Below are positions 45,559 through 54,700 of a DNA stretch of 64,000 nt, piece by piece. The notes beneath the pieces were generated by a model, which was given only the letters and a program-made list of their open reading frames with translations, had not been told where the DNA came from and ran no database searches. Source of the DNA: Beroe forskalii (lineage: Eukaryota > Ctenophora > Nuda > Beroida > Beroidae); NCBI GenBank assembly GCA_011033025.1, contig WFMF01000060.1:186001-250000 (forward strand), written 5' to 3'. Every line of letters starts with the position of its first letter. Within the stretch, counting starts at the first letter, position 1. The position numbers and the translations under genes are program-made.

Positions 45559-45713
45559 AGGTGTCGCCACCTCTGAGATCGGTGTCTGAAATTTCCACAA
45601 AACCACAATTTGTACGCGTGTGATACTGATTTAACAGTATATTCACCTACGTACATGGCGCCGCGCGATCGGAAATTTCAGAAGAATTCTCATTTCTCGA
45701 GGTGGCGACACCT
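45559..45713. mobile_element. 155-bp short MITE
   Basis: AGGTGTCGCCACCTC at 45559-45573 and its exact complement GAGGTGGCGACACCT at 45699-45713 bound a short element. A second inverted pair (TGAAATTTCC / GGAAATTTCA) lies inside. Target duplication is unclear. Confidence 0.65.
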
Positions 45714-45999
45714 GCCTAATAATAGCTTCGATGTATACCGTGCATTTTGAAATTAACAAATTATATGGGTGTTCTAATGGGTGATCAGAAGTTTCACTTT
45801 CGCACTGCATTATTAACATTAACATGTGCAATTATACAATCTGAGGCGGTTTCCTATTGGCTTATTGAAATACTTGTTTGTAGTCATTATTTTCATTGTA
45901 CTTGTAGCGCAGAGTTCTTAGTCATATCTTTTGTATTTTTTGTCTCCTTTAACTTTCAAATTTCATTGTGATCAATGACCTTGCTAAACACGTATATCC

Positions 46000-46300
46000 C
46001 TGTGTGGGCTCGCGCGGCGCGTACACGCACCTATGGGGGCTTAGGAATCAATGACCAGTCGCCGAATGCACCCTATCTGCACCTCAAATGACCCCTGCGT
46101 TCCCCTTGCCACATGCTTAGTGTCCTTGTTTGTTTGATGGATTTCTCCTTGCCCTAACCAGGACCCTGGTTACGCGAAGATTTCTCCCATCCCTGCGCGC
46201 AACATTCGGAGGTTTGGAGGGTCGTGTTGCATACGTTGTGTGCGCGGAAAACGTTGTGTGCGCGGCGGAGGGTAGGGCCAGGGTAACATCTACGGTGGCC
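46000..46300. repeat. GC/CpG-rich repeat patch, copy B
   Basis: CG-rich sequence with GCGCGGCGCG words and the shared string GCCCTAACCAGGACCCTGGTTACGCG (46151-46176), matching the patch at 3205-3420 (3342-3367). Confidence 0.5.
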
Positions 46301-46500
46301 GAGCAGGCTCACTTTTTTTTACATAAAAAATTTTTCATAAAAAATTTTTTATGTAAAAATTTTTGAGCCTTTTCGTCCAACCCCGTGGCCGAGGAGGATC
46401 AAAAAATTTTATGTAAAAATTTTTGAGCCTTTTCGTCCACTGCAGTGGCCGAGAAGGATCAATTTATTTTACATAAAAAATTTTGATCCTCCTCGCTTCT
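46290..46500. repeat. Triplicated GTGGCCGAG / ATAAAAAATTTT hairpin repeat
   Basis: GTGGCCGAG(C/G/A)AGG(C/A)TCA occurs three times (about 46294, 46385 and 46445), each followed by palindromic TTTACATAAAAAATTTT-type sequence. TTTTTGAGCCTTTTCGTCCA occurs twice. GTGGCCGAG resembles the A-box of Leu/Ser tRNAs, but no tRNA fold or B-box was seen. Confidence 0.7.
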
Positions 46501-46549
46501 ATAGATCTAATTTCAGCATAATGGCCATTGGCCACGTCGTTTGCACCTG

Positions 46550-46615
46550 CTGTGGCCGTGGCCGCGCGCGCGTTAGGCGGCCGATCTGACGCGCGCGGCG
46601 CGCACGCGCAGATGG
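46550..46615. repeat. CG-rich palindromic block
   Basis: Runs of GCGCGCGC and GGCGCGCACGCGC in otherwise AT-rich DNA. It is part of the same CG-rich repeat neighbourhood as 46000-46300. Confidence 0.45.
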
Positions 46616-46923
46616 AATTCTGACAAATTATTTGAGTCGATTTTTTTGTATTTTTGCCTTGAGCAGTAATTATTAATTATTCAACTTAATTCGATGAAAA
46701 GGCCGTAGAAATATTTTTCTAATTTGTGTTCTGAGAAAAGTGTTGATGTATTTATCAAAATAGTTTATTTTATTTTATTTATTTTAATGAACCATGGGCA
46801 CGTATTTTGAAATAAATGTTTCTGTTGAATCAATGATCTTAAATGTCAGTATTAAATCAAAATATCCTATACACTATAAATCATTTTAATTATTTATTTC
46901 TATGAATTTATTTGAAATAAAAA
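46616..46923. other. AT-rich spacer with a LINE-tail-like segment
   Basis: 46738-46785 (GTTGATGTA...ATCAAAATAGTTTATTTTATTTTATTTATTTT) resembles the 3' end and ATTTT tail of the decayed LINE (7316-7365). It is probably the 3' end of another copy. Confidence 0.4.
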
Positions 46924-47291
46924 GAAATCTTTCTTCAAGACATTAATTTCTATGAATAGGTTTATTCTGCAATGGATAGAGCTTCATGGATACTTTGGTT
47001 AATTGGGCTATCCATCTGAATGCTTTTGATGCTATAAATCAAATTATTTTATGTTGTTAATTGATTCATGAATTATGAATTATCTTATGAATTATCTTAT
47101 GAATTATGTTTTAAACTTAACAACACTACTAATTACAATCAAATTTGAGGAACCCCAGCCAAGTCTTTTAACCGAAAAGTCAAGTATAAAGGAGTGCTGT
47201 AAAGCATAAAGCTCACAGTGATAGCACTTTTGCTTATCCTGTCTCTAAGAAAGACCCAAATTTGGTAGAATTCTGGGGTTTCTCATTTAGG

Positions 47292-48695
47292 ATGACACTC
47301 TTTCAGAATAATGAAGGAGATGACAATGACCATGTCGCTGGATCACCCCAGGACATCAGGAAGATAACTGATGATGGTACATGCAACAACTGTTATGCTC
47401 AAAGTACTATTGATGACTTGGTATGCTGTTTACTTTGTAAAGTTACCTTCCATGCCCTTTGCTTTTCTATGAGAGATAATAAGAAAGATTTCTTTTCTGA
47501 CAATGCATGTACAAAATCTTTTCTGAATGGCTTTAACCAAAGTGCAACAAACAAAAGCAAAAACAAGAGATTTGGAAGTTTTGTGTTTGTGTGTGATCTA
47601 TGTCTCACTAAACATGAAAATCAGGTGACATGTAACACAAATGACCGTTACAATATACTTGACAACCGTGTCACAAACTTGGCAGATGATGTCACTGAGA
47701 TTAAAAAGCTTTTGAAGGAAGTTGTGAACAAATCTCCTGTTCCCCAAAATATGGTATCTAACTCTTCCAGAAATATTCCCCCAGGTATCACACCCCAACC
47801 TACACCTGTTGTAGCTAGTGTACCATCTCAAGGTTCTACCACCCATATTCCTGAGGATGTTTCCAATACTAGTGTGCAGCCAGGACAGTCAGGTAATGTT
47901 TGGCTCGATAAAAATAGAGTTAAGTCATTGCTTGTTGTTGCCAAGGATGCCAATGTTGATGGATCATCTTTGGAAAAAACTGTTATTGAAAATGGAATTC
48001 AGGTCCAGAAGAAATTTTTGAACAAAAATGGTGATACTGTGATTGTTTGTCCTAACCAAAAATCTAGAGATGATTTAAAGGATAAGCTATCCTCATCTGG
48101 TGTCACTGCTGACCTCCTTAAAGAGCCAAAGGAAAAGAATCCTGTTATTTCAGTTGTTGGTATCCCAAAGGAGCTTGACATGGATAGTAAAGCCAGTGTA
48201 TATAACACTCTCCTTCGTCAGAACCCATACATAGGAGATTGCTTGAAAAACAACAGCTCTGTTTTTGAAATTCTGTCTATAAAACCCTTGAGAGCTAATG
48301 AAAATATTAAGCAAGCAATTGTAAAAGTAAGTGATGATATCAGGCATGCCATCAAACATAATAATGATAAAATATTTTATGGTCTACTTTCGTGTCCTGT
48401 CTATGACCAGTTGTACATCAAAAGATGTCATAAGTGTCAAGGTTTTGGTCACTATTCTAAAGAATGCTCTCAATCTACTTGTTGTGGAATCTGTGCTTCA
48501 GCTGATCATGAAACTCGTGACTGTAACCATAAAGATTCTGCAAATATTGAATCAGTCCATAAATGTTGTAATTGCTCTAAAGCTGGTAAAACTGGTGAGG
48601 ACATAAGGCATCCAGCATTTTCTAATGACTGCCCATCCTACCGTGCTAGACAGGATAAGCTTAAGGCATCACTGACATACTACTCAAAAAACTGA
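47292..48695 (+). CDS. LINE ORF1p: PHD-like and CCHC zinc fingers
   Basis: 467 aa from ATG 47292. The N-terminus has a PHD-like C4HC3 pattern (CNNC, CCLLCKVTFHALC, later CDLC). A Ser/Pro/Thr-rich middle follows, then a fold rich in ISVVGIPKEL and RANENIKQAIVKV, perhaps RRM-like. The C-terminus has CHKCQGFGHYSKEC and CGICASADHETRDC, both CX2CX4HX4C, and a longer Cys-rich third unit. ORF1 proteins bind element RNA and act as chaperones. The reading frame ends TCA AAA AAC TGA, a -1 slippery site on the stop codon. Confidence 0.9.
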   Translation: MTLFQNNEGDDNDHVAGSPQDIRKITDDGTCNNCYAQSTIDDLVCCLLCKVTFHALCFSMRDNKKDFFSDNACTKSFLNGFNQSATNKSKNKRFGSFVFVCDLCLTKHENQVTCNTNDRYNILDNRVTNLADDVTEIKKLLKEVVNKSPVPQNMVSNSSRNIPPGITPQPTPVVASVPSQGSTTHIPEDVSNTSVQPGQSGNVWLDKNRVKSLLVVAKDANVDGSSLEKTVIENGIQVQKKFLNKNGDTVIVCPNQKSRDDLKDKLSSSGVTADLLKEPKEKNPVISVVGIPKELDMDSKASVYNTLLRQNPYIGDCLKNNSSVFEILSIKPLRANENIKQAIVKVSDDIRHAIKHNNDKIFYGLLSCPVYDQLYIKRCHKCQGFGHYSKECSQSTCCGICASADHETRDCNHKDSANIESVHKCCNCSKAGKTGEDIRHPAFSNDCPSYRARQDKLKASLTYYSKN

Positions 48696-51541
48696 AAAAG
48701 CCAAAGCTGGACATCCAGACTAACCTAAAAATTCTTGTTTGGAATGCCCGCAGTATTAACAATAAATGTGGTGATACAATGTGCTTGCTTCAGGATGAAG
48801 TTGTTGATATTGCATTCATTACTGAAACATGGCTCACTGACCACTCAAATGCAATAACAGCTGATATCAAGACCTATGGTTATACCATCATACATCAGTT
48901 CAGATCAGTCACTAAAGGAGGTGGTGTTGCACTGATACTAAAATCAAGCCTACAGTATCATCCAATAATCCTCAAAGTTCCTAGTATTACAACATTCGAA
49001 TTTATCAGTGCAATGGTTACTTGTGCAACTGATATGAAAATTCTGTTTGTTTCCATCTATCGCACTGGTCCAGTCACAAAGAAATTCTTTGAAGAATTTG
49101 ACAGTCTGCTTGGAGCTGCTTGTATGAAATATGACTATATCTTGGTTGGAGGTGATTTTAATATACACATGGAATCCATAAATGAGCATTCATCAGAACT
49201 GACTCAAGTCTCCACTTCCTATGGGTTCAAACAAATGATTGATCAGCCTACACACATCAATGGTGGAACTATTGACCTCTTGTTCGACAACAGTAATATA
49301 TTTGATCAGGGAACAATGTATGTTAAAAATGATTTCTCATTGAGTGACCACTTCCCAACTCTTTGCACTACTAAACCCTTTCAGATAAACCTTAAGAAAC
49401 CAAAAGTTATTTCTATTAGAAGTCTCAGGGGTATTGATAAAGATCAGTTGGCTGCTGACATATCTCATACTCTTTCAGATTTTGACACAAGCTCCCAGTT
49501 TAGTGGTTCCTGTAAAAACTTTTTTGATGCCATGAACTCTATACTCAATAATCATGCACCACTCACCCAAAAGACCATATCATATGCTGCACATGCACCT
49601 TGGTTTGACACAGAATACAAGAACCAGCGCAAATTAAGGAGGAAGGCTGAAAAGCATAAGAATAGAAGTCAATATCATAGAATACTGTTTGCAGACATTC
49701 GATCAGAAACAACAATTATGGCAAACCTAAAGAAGAAACAGTACTATAGTGAGTTACTAGAAAAGAACAAGGGTAATGTAAAAGCAGTCTATAATGTTGT
49801 TAACCGTGAACTAGACAGAAAGCAAGAAAATACATTACCTTCAGAGCCAGATATTGATGAACTGAGTAAACAGTTTAATAATTACTTCAATGAAAAAATC
49901 ATAAACATACGCAAGACCCTCCCTTCCACCAGCAAAGCTTGCTCTTCTGAAACTGAACCTATATTTTGTAGTAATTACCTTAATGAGTTTAATCCCTGCA
50001 CTGAAGATGAACTGCGTGATATAATCAAGGAAAGTGGTATCAAGTGTGCACCCACAGACTTTTTACCTGAAGCCATATTAAAGGATAATATTGACAACAT
50101 TATTCCAGTATTATGCAAGATTGTTAATCAATCACTTTCAACTGGGTCAATGGACGGACTAAAAATAGCTGACATTATTCCCACAATCAAGGACAATAAA
50201 CTAGATGCTGATGAACTGAGAAACTATCGTCCCATTTCTAACTTGTCCTTCCTTGGTAAGCTTGTTGAGCGTGTTGTACTTTCTAGGCTGAATGAACATC
50301 TGGATAGAAATAACTTGAACATATCACAACAATCAGCCTATAAGAAAAACCACTCTACTGAAACTATTCTGCTGAAAGTAACCAATGATCTACTTATTGC
50401 TTGTGACAATAAATCTGCCACTGTGTTGATGATGCTTGACCTGTCAGCAGCATTTGACACCGTGGATCATAACAAGTTGCTTGAGATCCTTAGCAAAGAG
50501 ATTAGAATTCGTGGGATTGCCCTTAAATGGTTCAAAAGTTTCTTGATGGGCAGGTCGCAAAGAACTAGACTTGGTAATGTTGTTAGTGACTCAATCATCC
50601 TGCAGTTTGGTGTACCTCAAGGCTCTGTGCTGGGCCCAATTTTGTTCAATATCTATATAAGGTCTCTCTATAGAACAGTTAATGAGAGTGGTTTTAACAT
50701 ACATGGTTATGCTGATGACCAACAGGTGTATAAGAGTTTTAAACCATGTGATCAAGCAGATACCTTGAACATAAAAATACTCAACTGCTTTGAAACCATT
50801 CAGAACTGGATGATAGACTATTGTCTACAGCTAAACCCTGGAAAAACTCAAGTCATTGTTGTTGGTCCACCTTCCATACTTGACCAGATTAACATTGGAG
50901 GTATCATCCTACCAGGAAATGTGTGTGTGAGGTTTGTCTCAAGTCTTAGAAATCTTGGTATTACATTTGATGATAAAATGACATTCAAGACTCATATAGC
51001 AGCATTGAAAAGGGACTGCTTTCGTCTCATAAGAAATGTTGTAAAGAAGCGTTTTATTTTTAATGATAATCAAATGAAGCTTGTTGTTAACAGCATTATT
51101 GCATGCAGATTGGACTATTGCAATGCTCTATATTTTGGAATCAATGAACAGCTTTTGAAACAACTACAGCTTATTCAAAATGCAGCAGCTAAAGCTGTTG
51201 TTGGACTCTATAAACATGATCATTTAGGAGACACTCTCAAAGAGCTACATTGGCTTCCTGTCCAATTTCGAGTTCAGTTCAAAATCCTTCTCATTGTATA
51301 TAAATGTCTTAATGGTATGGCTCCTGAATATTTAGTATCTATGTTTAAATATGTTGATTATAACCATTCTATTCAGCTAAATGAACCTAGAGTTTTCTCT
51401 CAATTTGGGGAACGTTCTTTTCAGAAATCTGGTCCTAAGTTATGGAATAGTCTCCCCTTGGAACTTAAAGAATGTTCTTGTATTTCTGTATTTAAATCTG
51501 CTCTTAAAACTTATTTATTTAAGCTAGCTTTTGACATTTAA
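48665..51541 (+). CDS. LINE ORF2p: endonuclease and reverse transcriptase
   Basis: The frame is open from 48665. The endonuclease core (LKILVWNARSINNK) begins at 48725, before the first ATG at 48779, so translation cannot start at that ATG without losing the first strand and the metal-site Asn. Further endonuclease motifs are FITETWL, GGDFNIHM and LSDHFP. The RT has PISNLSFLGKLVERVV, MLDLSAAFDTVDH, GVPQGSVLGPILFN and YADDQQVY. A C-terminal ACRLDYCNALYFG and LPVQFRVQFKI block is typical of CR1/Jockey-type elements. The product performs target-primed reverse transcription. No lesion was seen. Confidence 0.93.
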   Translation, partial: GITDILLKKLKKPKLDIQTNLKILVWNARSINNKCGDTMCLLQDEVVDIAFITETWLTDHSNAITADIKTYGYTIIHQFRSVTKGGGVALILKSSLQYHPIILKVPSITTFEFISAMVTCATDMKILFVSIYRTGPVTKKFFEEFDSLLGAACMKYDYILVGGDFNIHMESINEHSSELTQVSTSYGFKQMIDQPTHINGGTIDLLFDNSNIFDQGTMYVKNDFSLSDHFPTLCTTKPFQINLKKPKVISIRSLRGIDKDQLAADISHTLSDFDTSSQFSGSCKNFFDAMNSILNNHAPLTQKTISYAAHAPWFDTEYKNQRKLRRKAEKHKNRSQYHRILFADIRSETTIMANLKKKQYYSELLEKNKGNVKAVYNVVNRELDRKQENTLPSEPDIDELSKQFNNYFNEKIINIRKTLPSTSKACSSETEPIFCSNYLNEFNPCTEDELRDIIKESGIKCAPTDFLPEAILKDNIDNIIPVLCKIVNQSLSTGSMDGLKIADIIPTIKDNKLDADELRNYRPISNLSFLGKLVERVVLSRLNEHLDRNNLNISQQSAYKKNHSTETILLKVTNDLLIACDNKSATVLMMLDLSAAFDTVDHNKLLEILSKEIRIRGIALKWFKSFLMGRSQRTRLGNVVSDSIILQFGVPQGSVLGPILFNIYIRSLYRTVNESGFNIHGYADDQQVYKSFKPCDQADTLNIKILNCFETIQNWMIDYCLQLNPGKTQVIVVGPPSILDQINIGGIILPGNVCVRFVSSLRNLGITFDDKMTFKTHIAALKRDCFRLIRNVVKKRFIFNDNQMKLVVNSIIACRLDYCNALYFGINEQLLKQLQLIQNAAAKAVVGLYKHDHLGDTLKELHWLPVQFRVQFKILLIVYKCLNGMAPEYLVSMFKYVDYNHSIQLNEPRVFSQFGERSFQKSGPKLWNSLPLELKECSCISVFKSALKTYLFKLAFDI
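48686..48692 (+). promoter_or_regulatory. Candidate -1 ribosomal frameshift site
   Basis: The heptamer A AAA AAC sits in frame with ORF1 (TCA AAA AAC TGA), directly before the stop. A -1 slip continues as CTG AAA AAG into ORF2. A weak stem, CTGG-ACAT-CCAG (48707-48718), lies 14 nt downstream. Confidence 0.6.
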
Positions 51542-51792
51542 AGCTTATTATTTAACTTATTACGACATTTAACTTATTATTTTTAACTCAGTATTTATGT
51601 TTTGAATTTGCTGACAGTGCTTATGCTCAATCAATTTTCTGCTTTTTAGTTTAAATCTTATTTTCTGTATATATGGTATTATGAAGCACTGTCATAGCTT
51701 TCTTTGTTGAATTGTTTTCGTGGCACAGCTGTGCAAGTTCTTAAGTTGATGTGCCACTATAATATAAAAGTTTAAATTATTATTATTATTAA

Positions 51793-54700
51793 ATAAAAAA
51801 TTATGACACAAAACTTATCTTTGAAATAGGACCTGAATCTATAAAAGTAGGGTGTTTAAATGACCTGATAAATAGTTATTTAATGAAAATCACTATTTGA
51901 TGAATCCTTTTTTCCAGGGATCTGACATGTGACATCTCCTTGGATGGACCTCTAGTTGAGAATATTCACACTCGTTTGGATTTCTCCTCAAAGGAGGTAA
52001 ATCTTATTTCTTTTGTAGGTTTATTTCTCCTCCCTGATTCCATATATAACAAATTACATGAATGCTCAGCATATGATGACAATGTGATGGAACTGTGATT
52101 AGAAGAAAATTGAAATTTTATTTTGCATTTGAGAATTTTTGTGTTTCACTGAAATGATCAATCACTTCAAACATATTTTGCATTTCATTACACAATTCTA
52201 GTTTCAATGAATATCATCGAGAATATTATTATAAATCATTATAATGATTATAATGATTGATAATTTATGGTAAGCTTATATATGCAAATCAACTTGCAAG
52301 TTGCACTTGTAATCATAGCATCACACAAATATATCCATGCTGCATATGGGTGCTTTGAAATATGTCTATAAAAGTACAAAAAGACAAAAGTCGTTATTAC
52401 GTACAAAAAAAGGAACAAAGAATGGAAAATAATAGGTAGAGATAATCTCATGTAATAGTTTAGATATAATGGTTTAGATACCAATTTTTTCACATTGAGA
52501 TTTTTTCAGATCAAGCTCTACAACCTGAGTGTGGATAACCCAACCAAAGTTAATGGCATTCCTGTCAATGACATGTGTATCATTACCAATGGAGATATAT
52601 TCACCATCAGTGATAGGAGCTTCTATTATGAAGGGTCATCATCCAGAGAATTTTTGGAAGAGGTTTAAATGCAATATCTAATTTGTCAAAGCCTGTTTAA
52701 ATAAACCTTATATAATTTAATTGAAATCTCTGTTATTCATTTTAGGATAACAGCTTTGTGTTATTAATACTGCTTTTGTTAGAATAAGCGAGTTATTTAT
52801 GCATTTTGATACTTTTTTGTTACATTACTACTATTTACCTCTTATTAATAACTGGGTAGAGATTCTTCTGTAATCTTTGGCATAATTTCAGGAATTAGAC
52901 AGAATTCATAGTCATCTGGATGCAGAAATGCTATCAAATGAGAATCTGAAGGTTCAAATTGGTTAGTCTTATTAACTTATTAACATACCTCTCAAATGAT
53001 GAATAAAATTAACCGACTATCGTTGCATGATTATAAAATCATAATTTGTATTTTATACAATACATCTCTGCTATATAACTGTATGTGGCTATTTAATTAT
53101 CTTATCATCAAATCAAGAAAACATAACAGAAATTACGTGATATCATAACTTTCAAATCAAAGCTATTGTCTGTGAACACAAATTAGGTCATTCAGTCTTA
53201 CTTAATCATTTACACTTATTCAATTAACACTTATTCAAATAATTCAGGTTCTCAGAAGCAATTAGTAAAAAGTCTGGAAGATAGTGTTTCAAGTAGGGAT
53301 TTGCTTATTCAAGACCTTGAGGATAAGTTTAGAAAAAACCAGCAGGTTATCTTAATTTTAGATAATATAATAATGACATTTTTCCCGGGATCATTGATAA
53401 GTGTATTCTCATATTTATACGCTTATCTAATGGTATATAGTGGTACTGTTGCTGTTATTGCACAAAGCGAAGCTGAGTGAAAATTATAGCATTAATAATC
53501 AGTAATCACTTAAGGAGAAGCTGACTTTGATTAGTGTAACTAATTTCACGTGGCAAATCGAACTGTGCAATTAGTGCAAAACTACCACTAGAGGGCGTGG
53601 GTGTTAGATTTGTGTATTGTGCCACGACACAACTGTGCATGCCGAGGCCTTGACATTCCTAATGTATTTAAAATATAATTTGTATATTACTAACATATTA
53701 TAGATCTGGCGAATCCTTGCAAATCCCATCATTTTAGTAGCATATAATTCAGTAAGAAGGATATTATGTACCTATTACCTAACACAAATACTAAATTTCA
53801 CTCGGGCGTGCAATTAAAAATTACTAAATATGCTCAGGCGTGCAATTACTAGTTACACTCTCCTTCTACCTACATGGGAGTAATTTGTACGGGAGTGGTA
53901 CAATAATATACTATATGATATTGATAAGTGATACTTATCCAAAGTATTGTCTACTCTATCTAAAAGGTATATGAATAGGACAATGTTCATGATCTTAGTA
54001 ACTCATTAACTCAATTATTCTGGTCTCTAGAAATAATAGGTGCTGTAGTGTTATCAATTATCAATTGGCAGAGTCCAACTTACTATTTTTCAAAGTATGG
54101 CCGATTTATATGATCAGCCTAGCAAACCATCACTGTTCCAGGAACTGAGAGACATGGTGAATATCTTGAACACAGAGCGTATAAACCACCAACGTACTCT
54201 CAACACGTTAGGTTTGATCTCCAGTTTATTGATGAAGATCAGTCTTGTACTAATCGTGACAGAATCTAAAGATAATATATTCTAAAGATAATATATATAT
54301 ATTAATAAAATAGTTAAAGTTTCATAGCATGTATGAATAATGATTAATGTTTGTTATCAACTTTGTACAGGCCGCTGGATCAGCGATTTGAATACTTAGG
54401 TAGTAATAGTAGCTACCAACTGGTACTCGACTTTGAACTTACAGAAGCACGTATCAACTAGCAACTTTTAGCTTTTCAGTACATGGTGTCAACTCCACGA
54501 TCCATGTACTGAAAGTTTCAAGTGGATGAGTTCTTCCGATAATGGCCAAGATATAAGTTCCAAAAATTCAATTGTTTGAAGTAGTCGGCCAATGCCCAAT
54601 ACTTATTGCGACAAGTTTAAAGTAAATAGTATGGTGGTTATCCATATATCTGAACATGTCATGACGTCGTGTGATTCGCTGCTGCACTTTGGTCCTGCAT

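Larger units (their letters stand above)
46924..51790 (+). mobile_element. Apparently intact two-ORF LINE
   Basis: ORF1 (47292-48695) encodes a zinc-finger nucleic-acid-binding protein. The ORF2 frame (48665-51541) encodes endonuclease and reverse transcriptase without a stop. The 3' UTR ends in an ATT repeat (51777-51790). AAATAAAAA at 46914-46922 and again at 51791-51799 could be the target duplication, which would set the 5' end near 46924; the boundary is otherwise uncertain. PHD-like plus CCHC ORF1 and the CR1/Jockey-like RT suggest the CR1/Jockey superfamily. Intact frames suggest recent activity. It lies in sense orientation directly upstream of the FHA/helicase gene. Confidence 0.88.

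Noticed and set aside
46290-46400. tRNA-Leu or tRNA-Ser gene
   Set aside because: Only an A-box-like GTGGCCGAG is present; no anticodon stem, B-box or acceptor stem could be drawn.
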